A stretch of 64,000 nucleotides of DNA from Chryseobacterium cheonjiense (GCF_012927265.1 NZ_JABBGF010000001.1:804502-868501), one strand, 5' to 3'; shown: positions 28,511 through 37,433, numbered from the stretch's first letter. Notes: a model not told the origin generated them from the letters alone. A program made the numbers and translations.

Positions 28511-29539
28511 ATGAGCACATTAGTACACGATCTTAAAGAAAAATGGGAAGCTCTTAAAGCAGATAATCCTCATTTGAGAATTCGCAATGCAGCGGCAGAG
28601 CTGGGCGTAAGCGAAGCAGAACTGCTGGCTACGAATGTTGGCGAAGGTGTAACGGTTTTAAAGTCGGAATTTAAAGATATTCTGACGGAAGCGGAACAGA
28701 TGGGGAAAGTAATGGCACTTACCCGTAATGACGAATGTGTTCATGAAAGAAAAGGTACGTACCTGAATGGTGATTTCAGCAGTCCTCATGCACAACTTTT
28801 CGTGGGCGAAGATATTGACCTCAGAATTTTTCTTAACCACTGGAAGTTCGCTTTTGCAGTGGTGGAAGGTGATAAAAAAAGCCTGCAGTTCTTCGGAAAA
28901 GACGGACTGGCTTTACATAAAATCTATTTAACCAAAGACAGCAATGAAGCTGCTTTTGATGCAATAGTGGAAAAATTTAAAGCAGATGAGCAGCATTCAA
29001 TCATAGAATGCGAAGCGGTAGCTCCTAAAGCAGAAGAGAAACCGGACTCCGAAATTGATGTGGAAGGTTTCCGAAAAGCATGGACGGATCTTAAAGACAC
29101 GCACGATTTCTTCATGATGACCAGAAAATTCGGGGTGAGCAGAACTCAGGCATTGAGACTGGCTCCGGAAGGTTTTACCAAAAAAATCGACGGCTCTAAA
29201 GTGGTCAATGTTTTGGAAGACGCTTCAGAAAAGCAGTTGCCGATCATGATTTTTGTTGGAAACAGAGGAATTATCCAGATTCATACCGGGAATGTGAAAA
29301 AAACACTTTGGCACCAGCAGTGGTTCAATGTGATGGATCCGGACTTCAATTTGCATCTTGAGGTGACCAAGATCGCTGAAGCATGGATCGTGAAGAAACC
29401 TACGGAAGACGGTGAGGTTACGGCTATTGAAGTATTCAACAAAGAAGGAGACTTCATCGTACAGTTTTTTGGAAAAAGAAAGCCCGGTATTCCGGAACTA
29501 CAGGAATGGAAAAATCTTGTTGCAGACCTTGAAAAATAA
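28511..29539 (+). CDS. hmuS: Hemin-degrading factor (HmuS/HemS/ChuS family)
   Basis: 342 aa, two homologous halves as in HemS: VHERKGTYLNGDFSSPHAQLFVGEDIDLRIFLNHWKFAF (residues about 75-120) and GNRGIIQIHTGNVKKTLWHQQWFNVMDPDFNLHL (about 250-290). The NDECVHERKG segment carries the conserved Arg/His region near the heme site. It binds heme in the cytosol and releases or degrades it. It ends the heme operon, followed by a terminator. Confidence 0.95.
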   Translation: MSTLVHDLKEKWEALKADNPHLRIRNAAAELGVSEAELLATNVGEGVTVLKSEFKDILTEAEQMGKVMALTRNDECVHERKGTYLNGDFSSPHAQLFVGEDIDLRIFLNHWKFAFAVVEGDKKSLQFFGKDGLALHKIYLTKDSNEAAFDAIVEKFKADEQHSIIECEAVAPKAEEKPDSEIDVEGFRKAWTDLKDTHDFFMMTRKFGVSRTQALRLAPEGFTKKIDGSKVVNVLEDASEKQLPIMIFVGNRGIIQIHTGNVKKTLWHQQWFNVMDPDFNLHLEVTKIAEAWIVKKPTEDGEVTAIEVFNKEGDFIVQFFGKRKPGIPELQEWKNLVADLEK

Positions 29540-29560
29540 ATAGTTAGATCGTTTTTTTTT

Positions 29561-29592
29561 AGCCGTTTTGTTTTTTGCAGGGCGGCTTTTTT
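29561..29592 (+). terminator. Terminator after hmuS
   Basis: AGCCG / CGGCT stem (29561-29565 with 29583-29587) with a long loop and a T run. It is the weakest-paired terminator listed here. Confidence 0.6.
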
Positions 29593-29619
29593 GATCTAAA
29601 CAATTTGCATAAATGTTTC

Positions 29620-29728
29620 ATAAATAACTCAAATCCTTTTATTAAATTATCATGGATCTGAAAAGTCAAAAAGTATTGTGATATTTGTGAAAATTATTTG
29701 TGGTATTTGTGTTAAAAAATAAATAAAA
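29620..29728. repeat. Intergenic region with TTTGTG-rich low-complexity repeats
   Basis: Words such as ATATTTGTGAAAATTATTTGTGG and ATTTGTGTTAAAA recur; this is the same class as the CACGAAT and CACAGATTT words at 9311-9455 and 30720-30790. No gene or Fur-like box is seen before the ChaN-like gene. Confidence 0.4.
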
Positions 29729-30601
29729 ATGAAAAACGTTTTCTCAATACTATTGCTTGCTCTTTTTTGCTCATTGAATGCCCAGAATTTTAAAGCTTAT
29801 CAGTTCTATAATAAAAAAGGAAAAGAAATCAGCACCGAAAAGCTGGTGAAGGAACTCGCTGATTATGACGTTGTTTTCTTTGGCGAAAATCATAATAACT
29901 CTATCAATCACTGGCTCCAGCTGAAAGTTACAGAGGCGCTTTACCAAAAGAAAAGCGGACAGCTGATGCTGGGTGCCGAAATGTTCGAAAGAGACAATCA
30001 GGAACAGCTCAACAAATATCTTGACGGGACGTTCGATGCTAAAACGCTCAAGGATTCCGCAAGGTTGTGGAATAATTTTTCAACTGATTATAAACCTTTG
30101 GTTGATTTTGCGAAAGCCAAAAAACTGCCTTTCATTGCCACCAATGTTCCCAGAAGATATGCTTCCCAGACTTCAAAAGAGGGACTGGAATCTCTGAACA
30201 GCTTAATGCCGAAAGATAAAACCTATATTGCACAACTTCCTATACAAGTCACGCTGGAAACGCCAGGTTATCAGGAAATGAAAAAAATGATGGGCGACCA
30301 TGCAGAAGAAATGAAAGTAATGAATTTTGTCTCCGCACAAGCCATTAAAGATGCCACAATGGCGGAATCGATTCTTAAAAATATTCAGTCCGGAAAAACA
30401 TTCATTCATTACAACGGAAATTACCACAGCAAAGAGTTTGGCGGAATTTACTGGTATATCAAGCAGAAAAATCCCAACCTGAAAATGGCTGTCATATCGG
30501 TTTTTGAATCTGAAGATCCTGAACTGAAGATTCCGGAAAAAGAGTATGTGCCAACAGATTTTAACCTGATACTTCCTGCGGATATGACGAAAACGTATTA
30601 A
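29729..30601 (+). CDS. ChaN family heme-binding lipoprotein-like protein
   Basis: 290 aa with an N-terminal signal peptide (MKNVFSILLLALFCSLNA) ending in Ala-Gln rather than a lipobox Cys, so it is periplasmic or secreted rather than lipidated. DVVFFGENHNNSINHW, LMLGAEMFERDNQEQLNKYLDG and YNGNYHSKEFGG match the ChaN/DUF399 family, whose Campylobacter homologue stacks two heme groups and is iron-regulated. Its place right after the heme operon supports a heme-handling job. It has an unlinked start and no visible Fur box of its own. Confidence 0.88.
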   Translation: MKNVFSILLLALFCSLNAQNFKAYQFYNKKGKEISTEKLVKELADYDVVFFGENHNNSINHWLQLKVTEALYQKKSGQLMLGAEMFERDNQEQLNKYLDGTFDAKTLKDSARLWNNFSTDYKPLVDFAKAKKLPFIATNVPRRYASQTSKEGLESLNSLMPKDKTYIAQLPIQVTLETPGYQEMKKMMGDHAEEMKVMNFVSAQAIKDATMAESILKNIQSGKTFIHYNGNYHSKEFGGIYWYIKQKNPNLKMAVISVFESEDPELKIPEKEYVPTDFNLILPADMTKTY

Positions 30602-30639
30602 AAGAATCAGGGAAAAGTTAAAAAGCCAATGTGATATTG

Positions 30640-30790
30640 TAGAAAATTAAAGCTCCCGCTGATTAAACGGATTACGCAGATTTTACTTGAGTCTTTAATC
30701 TTAGAATTTAAATAAAACTTAAAAAAATCAATAAAATTATTCACAATCATCTGTGGAAATCTGTAAAATCTGTGGTCAAAGATATAGCAA
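30640..30790. repeat. Intergenic dispersed repeat
   Basis: The segment reads as CCGCTGATTAAACGGATTACGCAGATTT-like followed by CATCTGTGGAAATCTGTAAAATCTG-like words, an inverted or tandem CACAGATT-type repeat common between genes in flavobacteria. No gene is seen in 30602-30871. Confidence 0.45.
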
Positions 30791-30871
30791 ATAGCTACTA
30801 TAATCTTAATAATACGAATCGGCTTTGAAAAATTTAAAACATCTTTTATTTTTGTCTGATATTCCGGTAAC

Positions 30872-31501
30872 ATGAAAAAAATATCATTTCTCTTCGTCTT
30901 TTTAATGAGTCTTTTGAACGCCCAGAAACTTACTTCTGATGAGATTTCCATTATTAATCAGGGTGATGCAAACACGGCACTGCCGATTTACCAGACTACT
31001 GATGAGCATCAGCATAAAACTTTATTAAGTCTTTCCACCGAAATTGATCCGTTGGATAAAAATACCGCAGTTTTAGTTAAAAGAATGAAAGAATCTCTGC
31101 TGTCAACCGATGGTGGAGTAGGAATCGCGGCACCGCAAGTGGGAATCAACCGAAAAGTGATTTGGGTACAGCGATTTGATAAACCTGGTGAACCGCTGGA
31201 ATACTTCATCAATCCGGTCATTGTCTGGAGATCTGAGCTGCAGAATCTCGGTCCGGAAGGCGACCTCTCGATTCCTGATTTCAGGGATCAGTTTTATAGA
31301 AGTAAGGTGATTCAGCTGGAATATGTTGACTTAAAAGGACAAAAGTATTCGGAGATGGTGGAAGGTTTTACTGCGGTGATCTTCCAGCATGAGATCGACC
31401 ATCTTTTCGGAATTTTAATTTCTGATAAAAAAGAGAAAGAAAAGAATAATGCATACCAGAAAGTGGATGCCTTTAAAAAAGCGGATTCTGTGACGCGATA
31501 A
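30872..31501 (+). CDS. Exported peptide deformylase-like protein with altered metal ligand
   Basis: 209 aa. An N-terminal signal peptide (MKKISFLFVFLMSLLNAQ) predicts export, unlike the cytosolic deformylase. Motif 1 GVGIAAPQ (82-89) and motif 3 HEIDH (173-177) are intact, with the catalytic Glu. Motif 2, normally EGCLS, reads EGDLS, with Asp131 in place of the Cys metal ligand. So a metal may be held by Asp/His/His, or the protein is inactive or has a changed role. It is followed by an Ohr gene on the other strand; no operon. Confidence 0.85.
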   Translation: MKKISFLFVFLMSLLNAQKLTSDEISIINQGDANTALPIYQTTDEHQHKTLLSLSTEIDPLDKNTAVLVKRMKESLLSTDGGVGIAAPQVGINRKVIWVQRFDKPGEPLEYFINPVIVWRSELQNLGPEGDLSIPDFRDQFYRSKVIQLEYVDLKGQKYSEMVEGFTAVIFQHEIDHLFGILISDKKEKEKNNAYQKVDAFKKADSVTR

Positions 31502-31592
31502 TTTCTATAATATGAAAAAATCTGCTTCCTGAGAAACAGATTTTATTTTAACCTCAAAAGGTTTAAACTTCATTACAGGTAAAAGCTAATTT

Positions 31593-32015
31593 CTAATTGT
31601 TCGTTACCGAAAGTTTCACTTCAATATTATTTCTTGTAGCGTTGGAGTAAGGACAGATCTGATGCGCTTTCTCTGTTAAAGACTGTGCTTCTTCTAAGGA
31701 AACTCCTGGAATATTGACGTCAAGCTGAACAGCAAGTCCGAAACCTCCGTTTTCAATTTGTCCGATGCTTACTTCCGCAGTAACAGTCGTCTCTCCTGTC
31801 TGGACTTTTGATAAAGAGATCACCCTGTTCAGTGCACTGTCAAAACACGCTGAATATCCTGCTGCAAAAAGCATTTCCGGGTTGGCGAAATCATCGTTGG
31901 CTCCTCCAAGGGCTTTCGGCATTTTAACGTCAAGGTCAAGGACTCCGTTGTCGCTTTTTACATGTCCGTTTCTTCCTCCTGTTGCTGTTACTTTTGTTGT
32001 ATATAAGGTTTTCAT
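31593..32015 (-). CDS. ohr: Organic hydroperoxide resistance protein
   Basis: 140 aa. Start MKTLYTTKVTATGGRNGHVKSDNG and the two catalytic cysteines in SACFDSALN (about 58) and ICPYSNATRNNIEV (about 121) are diagnostic. A thiol peroxidase that reduces organic and fatty-acid hydroperoxides with lipoyl partners. Its ATG abuts the stop codon of ohrR, so both are co-transcribed. Confidence 0.97.
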   Translation of the reverse strand: MKTLYTTKVTATGGRNGHVKSDNGVLDLDVKMPKALGGANDDFANPEMLFAAGYSACFDSALNRVISLSKVQTGETTVTAEVSIGQIENGGFGLAVQLDVNIPGVSLEEAQSLTEKAHQICPYSNATRNNIEVKLSVTNN

Positions 32016-32450
32016 TTATTTTTCTATTTTATTTAATATTTTTAATACACTTTTCTTAAGATCAATCCAGTCCTGTTCAGAAACATCAATCTTTTTATAT
32101 ATTTTTTCCGGAATTTCACAGGCTTTTGCTTTTAAAGCTTTCCCTGTTTCCGTGATGAATACTTCAACCACCCTTTCATCTTCTTTTTTTCTTTTCCTCA
32201 GGATGAAACCTTTGGTTTCCAGCCTTTTCAGTAAGGGCGTCAGTGTCCCGCTGTCGAGATACAGCTTTTCGCCGATATGGTTTACCGAAAGGCCGTCATT
32301 TTCCCATAATACCATCATTACAAGATACTGGGGGTAGGTAATATCCAGCTCATCAAGGAACGGGCGGTAAAGGCCGGTAATCTCTTTTGCGATTACATAC
32401 AGCGGAAAGCAGAGTTGGTTTTGCAGTTTTAAAGATTCCTGTTGTTCCAT
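32016..32450 (-). CDS. ohrR: MarR family regulator OhrR
   Basis: 144 aa. The N-terminus LKLQNQLCFPLYVIAKEI carries the peroxide-sensing Cys of the OhrR subfamily (about residue 14). The winged helix is LSVNHIGEKLYLDSGTLTPLLKRLETKGFILRKRKKEDERVV. It would repress its own operon until the Cys is oxidised. A palindromic operator of OhrR type lies at 33152-33173 upstream of the operon. It is 20 bp after the nitroreductase gene and abuts ohr. Confidence 0.96.
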   Translation of the reverse strand: MEQQESLKLQNQLCFPLYVIAKEITGLYRPFLDELDITYPQYLVMMVLWENDGLSVNHIGEKLYLDSGTLTPLLKRLETKGFILRKRKKEDERVVEVFITETGKALKAKACEIPEKIYKKIDVSEQDWIDLKKSVLKILNKIEK

Positions 32451-32470
32451 GACTGAAATTAAGGTGTTGA

Positions 32471-33103
32471 TTATTTTTTAATGATAAATTCCTCCATCGG
32501 AATTCTTACTTTTTTCATGTGGGAAAGCCAGTCGTTTTTTTCGTCCCGGTATCCCAGATATAGCAAACTTACGCTTTTTAATCCCAAAGCGTTCAGTCCT
32601 AAAATTTCATCCACCACTTCATTGCTGAACCCTTCTGCAGGGGTGCTGTCGATTTTAAGTTCTGCAGCCTGAGCCATGGCAAGTCCCAGAGCAATATAGG
32701 TTTGTCTTGCCGTATGAGCGAAGTGCTGTTCAGGAGTTTGTGCACCGTATATTTCTTTAAGTTTATCAGTGTAGCTTGAAAAACGGCCTTTAGGCAGATC
32801 TCTCACATCAGTATGATAATCATATACTTTATCGATTTTTTGATCGGAATAACTGTCCCATGCGGCGAATACCAATACGTGGGAAGAATCTCTCATCACT
32901 TCAGGATTTAATGCTCCCTGAACCATTTTCTCTTTTAATTCCTGATTTTCAACAACAATAACACGGAATGGCTGTAAACCCGATGAAGTGGGAGCAAGCC
33001 TTGCCGCTTCTAAAATTTTATTTAAATCTTCCTCTGAAACTTTTTTTGAAGGATCGTATGCTTTTACGGCATGTCTCCAATTTAAATCTTCTATTAATGA
33101 CAT
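32471..33103 (-). CDS. Nitroreductase-family NAD(P)H-dependent oxidoreductase (NfsB-like)
   Basis: 210 aa from ATG at 33103 (MSLIEDLNWRHAVKAYDPSKKV); a reading from 33151 would add 16 residues lying in the operator region. RHAVKAYDP, APTSSGLQPFRVIVVEN and the FMN-binding ending GYRDEKNDWLSHMKKVRIP fit NfsB/YfkO-type flavin reductases. First gene of an operon with ohrR and ohr, so it is likely induced by organic peroxides and handles quinones, nitro compounds or other electrophiles. Confidence 0.93.
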   Translation of the reverse strand: MSLIEDLNWRHAVKAYDPSKKVSEEDLNKILEAARLAPTSSGLQPFRVIVVENQELKEKMVQGALNPEVMRDSSHVLVFAAWDSYSDQKIDKVYDYHTDVRDLPKGRFSSYTDKLKEIYGAQTPEQHFAHTARQTYIALGLAMAQAAELKIDSTPAEGFSNEVVDEILGLNALGLKSVSLLYLGYRDEKNDWLSHMKKVRIPMEEFIIKK

Positions 33104-33151
33104 TTTGCTAATTATTTTTATTTGAATTAGTACATGCAAAAATGTTGCCAA

Positions 33152-33173
33152 ATTAAATTGTGTGCAATTTAAT
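33152..33173. promoter_or_regulatory. OhrR-type operator
   Basis: Inverted repeat ATTAAATTG-TGTG-CAATTTAAT (arms of 9, 4-nt spacer), the pattern known for OhrR boxes in Bacillus, about 60 bp upstream of the nitroreductase-ohrR-ohr operon. Confidence 0.75.
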
Positions 33174-33262
33174 CTTGTGGTTTACTTTATAACTGAAAAA
33201 CCAAAGGATTAGGAATTTCGCTTAAACTCCGCATGAATCGGATTTTTTTGGTGTCACGGTAT

Positions 33263-33284
33263 TTTAATCTTTGTAAAGATTAAA
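33263..33284. promoter_or_regulatory. Perfect 22-bp palindrome before the SDR gene
   Basis: Arms TTTAATCTTT and AAAGATTAAA with a GT spacer, ending 10 nt before the ATG at 33295. It overlaps the expected -7 region, so a bound repressor would block transcription. The cognate regulator is not in this window. Confidence 0.6.
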
Positions 33285-33294
33285 TATAAATATC

Positions 33295-34047
33295 ATGAAA
33301 AAATTTAATGACAAATTTGCCCTGATCACAGGAGGTACGAAAGGAATGGGATTTGCAACCGCCCAAAAGTTTATTCATTATGGCGGAAAAGTAATTATTA
33401 CCGGCAGAAGTGAGGAAGGAGTAAAGAATGCACTGGAGCAATTAGGAAATAATGCTTCGGGGATCGTTTCGGATGCGGCAAATATGGAGGATGTCATGAA
33501 TCTCAGAAATCAGGTGGAAAAAATGACAGACAGTATCCATTTGGTATTTGCCAATGCAGGCTATGGGAAATTCGCATCGATCAAAAATGTTAATGAAAGA
33601 CATTTTGACGAATTATTTAATATGTTGGTGAAGGGAAGTTTTTTTACGGTCCAGCAGATGTTGCCGCTGATGGGAAAAGGAAGCTCAGTTATTTTCAATA
33701 CTTCTTTTGTGACGGAAGTTGGAATGTCTGACTTTTCGGTGTATTCTGCTGCAAAATCTGCGGTTCAGTCATTCATTAAAACTTTCGCCGCGGAACTTTC
33801 AGAAAAAGGAATCCGTGTAAACGGAATCAGTCCGGGGCATATCAGGACAAATATTTTTAATAATACGGGTTTGAGTCAGAATCAAATTAAGGAAGCTGTG
33901 ACGTATATTATTTCCTCTATACCTTTTAAAAGACAGGGAGAGCCGGATGAAATTGCGAATGCCGTACTGTTTCTGGCTTCAGAGGAAGCTTCTTATATTC
34001 ACGGTACTGAATTACGAATTGATGCGGGAGTTTCGGTAATCAGATAA
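33295..34047 (+). CDS. Short-chain dehydrogenase/reductase
   Basis: 250 aa classical SDR. TGGTKGMG is the cofactor loop, ANAGYG the structural motif, NTSFVTEVG the catalytic Ser region and YSAAK the Tyr/Lys pair. GRSE after the second strand suggests NADPH. The C-terminal FLASEEASYIHGTELRIDAGVSVI is a glucose-dehydrogenase-like ending. Substrate unknown. The upstream perfect palindrome suggests inducible control, perhaps by an HxlR- or TetR-type regulator encoded elsewhere. Confidence 0.93.
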   Translation: MKKFNDKFALITGGTKGMGFATAQKFIHYGGKVIITGRSEEGVKNALEQLGNNASGIVSDAANMEDVMNLRNQVEKMTDSIHLVFANAGYGKFASIKNVNERHFDELFNMLVKGSFFTVQQMLPLMGKGSSVIFNTSFVTEVGMSDFSVYSAAKSAVQSFIKTFAAELSEKGIRVNGISPGHIRTNIFNNTGLSQNQIKEAVTYIISSIPFKRQGEPDEIANAVLFLASEEASYIHGTELRIDAGVSVIR

Positions 34048-34066
34048 TTTAATACCAGTTTCAGAA

Positions 34067-34106
34067 TGTCATTCCGGAGAATTTAATTAAGTTTTCCGGA
34101 ATGACA
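34067..34106. terminator. Hairpin between convergent genes
   Basis: Perfect 12-bp stem TGTCATTCCGGA / TCCGGAATGACA with a 16-nt loop, between the SDR gene and the convergent membrane-protein gene. No long T run, so it may instead be a repeat element. Confidence 0.55.
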
Positions 34107-34107
34107 A

Positions 34108-34593
34108 TTACTGTATTGTTTTCAGTATTTCTTTTGACTTTTTTGGAGATTGCCAGTCGATAATCCTTATGATCCTATTATTCTGATGGAATACAATCGA
34201 AAAGGTAGAGGATGTAAATATATTGTTCCGTGTGAAATACTTTGTTTTTTCTATTTTAAAATTTTCAATACCAATTTTGATGTCTTTTCTGTAATATGTT
34301 TTAGCAGGTGTGAATAATTTACATCTTTTAATGACAATAATTTTCTCATCATCGAATTTCAAAACTGTTTTTCCGAACGTATTCCACAACCAGATATATA
34401 AGAAAAGAATAAAAAAAGTTATAAAAGGAATGGTACTAAAAAAATACGAAAACAGTGAAATTAAAAACGAATCCTGCTGAAACGCGATGAGTGGAAGAAG
34501 AACTAATATGATAAAAGAAATCATTATTAATCCAAATCCCAAAACAAAAGTCAGGAACCAATTGGTTTTATTTTTTACCTTAATGGTTTTCAT
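34108..34593 (-). CDS. Hypothetical two-helix membrane protein
   Basis: 161 aa from ATG at 34593 (MKTIKVKNKTNWFLTFVLGF), overlapping the end of lipB by 14 nt; a start at 34629 would overlap more. Two long hydrophobic segments (about residues 14-37 and 50-72) are followed by a basic soluble domain (FDDEKIIVIKRCKLFTPAKTYYRKDIKIGIENFKI) with the look of a PH-like/bPH membrane-associated domain. No family is recognised with certainty. Its AT-rich codons differ a little from lipB. Confidence 0.7.
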   Translation of the reverse strand: MKTIKVKNKTNWFLTFVLGFGLIMISFIILVLLPLIAFQQDSFLISLFSYFFSTIPFITFFILFLYIWLWNTFGKTVLKFDDEKIIVIKRCKLFTPAKTYYRKDIKIGIENFKIEKTKYFTRNNIFTSSTFSIVFHQNNRIIRIIDWQSPKKSKEILKTIQ

Positions 34594-35320
34594 GATGCTG
34601 CACCAGCTCCGCTTCAAAAACCTCCGCAAAATGTTTTTTGATCTTTGCTTTAATATCTTCCATTTCTTCAGATGTAAGTTCTCTTTCCAATTCTCTTTTT
34701 AAAGAAGTGACTTGTTTGTCTTTGATCCCGCACGGAATAATATATTCGAAATATCTCATGTCAGTATTCACATTTAAAGCAAAACCGTGCAGTGTAACCC
34801 ATCTTGAAGCTTTCACCCCCATCGCGCAGATTTTCCTGGCGTAAGGTTTTCCTACATCCAGCCAGACTCCGGTTTCCCCTTCGGAGCGTTCGCCTTTCAG
34901 TCCGTATTCTGCAATGGTTCTAATGATCACCTCCTCCAGATTCCGCATATATTTATGAATATCGGTGAAAAAGTTTTCAAGATCTAAAATAGGGTAGCCG
35001 ACAATCTGTCCGTATCCGTGGTAGGTAATATCACCGCCGCGGTTTACCTTTACAAAAGTAGCGTCGATTTCCTTTAATTTGTCGATTCCGGCGAGCATAT
35101 TTTCTTCATGTCCGCTTTTTCCTAAGGTGTAAACATGCGGATGTTCTACTAAAAGGAAGTGGTTGGGTGTAGTAGAATGCTCTTCTGCAGGCAGATCTCG
35201 GTTTTTGATTTTAAGATCAATGATGTTTTTCATCAGAGACTCCTGATAATCCCACGCTGACTGGTAATCTCTGGTTCCCAGGTCTTCGAATTCTACAACT
35301 TTATTCTGATGTGTATTCAT
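34580..35320 (-). CDS. lipB: Lipoyl(octanoyl) transferase
   Basis: 246 aa from ATG at 35320 (MNTHQNKVVEFEDLGTRDYQSAW); an earlier ATG at 35338 adds 6 residues and overlaps the promoter. VNRGGDITYHGYGQIVGYPILDL is the LipB signature, and the catalytic Cys is in YIIPCGIKDKQVTSL with Lys in GKPYARKICAMGVKASRW. It moves octanoyl groups from acyl-carrier protein to lipoyl domains. It follows trpA by 32 bp but has its own -7 element. Confidence 0.97.
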   Translation of the reverse strand: MNTHQNKVVEFEDLGTRDYQSAWDYQESLMKNIIDLKIKNRDLPAEEHSTTPNHFLLVEHPHVYTLGKSGHEENMLAGIDKLKEIDATFVKVNRGGDITYHGYGQIVGYPILDLENFFTDIHKYMRNLEEVIIRTIAEYGLKGERSEGETGVWLDVGKPYARKICAMGVKASRWVTLHGFALNVNTDMRYFEYIIPCGIKDKQVTSLKRELERELTSEEMEDIKAKIKKHFAEVFEAELVQHHENH

Positions 35321-35337
35321 TTTATTTTTTGATAACA

Positions 35338-35345
35338 CAAATTTA
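35338..35345 (-). promoter_or_regulatory. -7 promoter element for lipB
   Basis: TAAATTTG on the minus strand, 17 nt before the lipB start and 7 nt after the trpA stop, matches TAnnTTTG, so lipB need not depend on the trp operon. Confidence 0.5.
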
Positions 35346-35352
35346 GTGATTT

Positions 35353-36087
35353 TTATGCTTTCATAGAATGGATGAAATCTATGGCCTTGTTCTTCCAGTC
35401 TCTATTATTGAGTAGAATATCGACAAAGGCAGTTCCTATGATTCCGCCGTCGGCTTTTTGGGTCACATTTTCAAAATCCTGTTTTGTTTTAATCCCGAAG
35501 CCGATCATTACCGGATTTTTTAAAGCTAAAGAGGAAAGTCTTGAAAAATAGTCTTCATTTTTTAAATCTGCATTTTGATTTCCGGTGGTCGATGATGAGC
35601 TTACAGCGTACAGAAACCCGGAACTTAAAGAGTCGAGATACAAGATCCTTTCATCTGATGTTTCAGGAGTGATCAGGAAAGTAAAATTCAGGTTATATTT
35701 TTTAAGAATTGAATGATAGTTTCTTTCAAATTCAATGGCCGGCAGATCCGGAATAATGAGTCCTGAAACACCGCTTTCCGAGCATTCTTTACAAAATCTT
35801 TCGAAGCCGAAGCTTAGCACGGGATTGATATAACCCATTAAAATCAGAGGAATTTTGAGTTCATTTTTAATTGTTTTCAGCTGGGCAAATAGTTTCTCAA
35901 TGGTCATTCCGTTTTTCAGTGCCAATTCGTGAGCCTTCTGAATAACAGGTCCGTCGGCAACCGGGTCGGAATAGGGCATCCCGATTTCGATCATATCCGC
36001 ACCGGAATCCTGGATAAGCTTTATAATTTCTGCGGTGTCTTCCAGTTGAGGAATTCCTGCGGTGAAGTATATATTTAATTTTTTCAT
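35353..36087 (-). CDS. trpA: Tryptophan synthase alpha chain
   Basis: 244 aa. AGIPQLEDTAEIIKLIQDSGADMIEIGMPYSDPVADGPVIQ holds the catalytic Glu and the conserved phosphate-binding start. GVSGLIIPDLPAIEF and GFGIKTKQDFENV...GGIIGTAFVD complete the TIM barrel. It splits indole-3-glycerol phosphate into indole and glyceraldehyde 3-phosphate, the indole passing to TrpB. Last gene of the trp operon, 167 bp after trpB. Confidence 0.97.
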   Translation of the reverse strand: MKKLNIYFTAGIPQLEDTAEIIKLIQDSGADMIEIGMPYSDPVADGPVIQKAHELALKNGMTIEKLFAQLKTIKNELKIPLILMGYINPVLSFGFERFCKECSESGVSGLIIPDLPAIEFERNYHSILKKYNLNFTFLITPETSDERILYLDSLSSGFLYAVSSSSTTGNQNADLKNEDYFSRLSSLALKNPVMIGFGIKTKQDFENVTQKADGGIIGTAFVDILLNNRDWKNKAIDFIHSMKA

Positions 36088-36254
36088 TTTAAACCTTTTT
36101 TAATGTTGTTGTTTTAACCGCAAAAGACACAAAAGATATTTGTAGTAAATATTAATCAAAACCAACAGCTTTCAAAAGTGTAAAATCTTTGATTATGTTT
36201 TCTTTAATCATTTGCTTCTTTTACGGGTTGATAAAAACGTAATACGATTTATTT
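36088..36254. repeat. trpB-trpA intergenic region
   Basis: 167 bp without a gene, unusual in this tight operon. It holds AACCGCAAAAGACACAAAAGATATTTG-like words, related to the dispersed CACAAAAG/CACAGATT repeats elsewhere in the window. Confidence 0.4.
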
Positions 36255-37433
36255 TTATAGATGTTTCAGATAGGTTTCCATATCTTTATCTCCGCGGCCA
36301 CTGAGGCAGATCACGATGATATCATCCGTTTTGAACCTTTTTTTATCTAAAACTGCCAAGGCATGAGCACTTTCCAGAGCCGGAATAATGCCTTCGATCC
36401 GGGTAAGCTGAAATGCGGACTGCAAGGCTTCTTCATCATTAATGCTGAAAAATTCTGCCCGGTTTTCTTTAAATAAGTTGGCGTGAAAAGGCCCAATTCC
36501 CGGATAATCCAGGCCGGCGGAAATGGAGTGGGGTTCAATCACCTGTCCGTCAACTGTCTGCATTAACAGGCTTTTGCTTCCATGAAGAATGCCTAAAGTT
36601 CCCAGAAAAGTTGTGGCAGCAGATTTTCCCGAATCTACTCCGAAGCCTCCGGCTTCCGCAGCGATTAATTTTACATCTTCTTCATCAACAAAATGGTAAA
36701 AAGCTCCAGCCGCATTGCTTCCGCCGCCAACGCAGGCAATGACGTAATCAGGATTTTCACGCCCCGTCTGTTCCAACAGCTGTTCTTTGATTTCTTTTGA
36801 AATAATACTCTGAAACCGGGCTACGAGATCCGGAAAAGGATGCGGTCCCACCACACTTCCTATGACATAATGTGTTGTAGAAGGATTGTTAATCCAGTCG
36901 CGCAAGGCTTCATTCACTGCGTCTTTTAATGTCTTGGAACCTGAAGTTGCGGGAATGACTTCTGCGCCAAGCATTTTCATACGGGCAACGTTCGGAGCCT
37001 GCCGTTGAATGTCGATTTCGCCCATGTACACAATGCATTCGAGTCCAAGTAGCGCACAAGCTGTGGCAGTGGCAACGCCATGTTGTCCGGCTCCGGTTTC
37101 CGCAATAATCCTCTTTTTACCGAGTCGTTTTGCCAATAAAACCTGGCCGATCGCATTGTTGATTTTGTGGGCTCCGGTATGGTTAAGGTCTTCTCTTTTG
37201 AGGTATATTTGGGTATTGTATTTCTCGCTTAAATTTTTGGCAAAATACAAAGGGGTTTCACGCCCAACGTAATTTTTTAATAAGCTCTGATATTCTCGTT
37301 GAAAACTTTCAGATTCAATAATTTCAAGATAACCGGATTGTAATTCTTCTACATTTGGATAGAGCATTTCGGGGATGAAAGCTCCTCCGAATTCGCCATA
37401 GTATCCGTGTTGATCGGGATTTTTGTAATTCAT
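36255..37433 (-). CDS. trpB: Tryptophan synthase beta chain
   Basis: 392 aa. [22 protein letters not shown] carries the PLP lysine; [19 protein letters not shown] is the phosphate-binding loop and [14 protein letters not shown] the C-terminal motif. It joins indole and serine to tryptophan with TrpA. Canonical length for TrpB1. It sits between trpF and trpA. Confidence 0.98.
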   Translation of the reverse strand: MNYKNPDQHGYYGEFGGAFIPEMLYPNVEELQSGYLEIIESESFQREYQSLLKNYVGRETPLYFAKNLSEKYNTQIYLKREDLNHTGAHKINNAIGQVLLAKRLGKKRIIAETGAGQHGVATATACALLGLECIVYMGEIDIQRQAPNVARMKMLGAEVIPATSGSKTLKDAVNEALRDWINNPSTTHYVIGSVVGPHPFPDLVARFQSIISKEIKEQLLEQTGRENPDYVIACVGGGSNAAGAFYHFVDEEDVKLIAAEAGGFGVDSGKSAATTFLGTLGILHGSKSLLMQTVDGQVIEPHSISAGLDYPGIGPFHANLFKENRAEFFSINDEEALQSAFQLTRIEGIIPALESAHALAVLDKKRFKTDDIIVICLSGRGDKDMETYLKHL

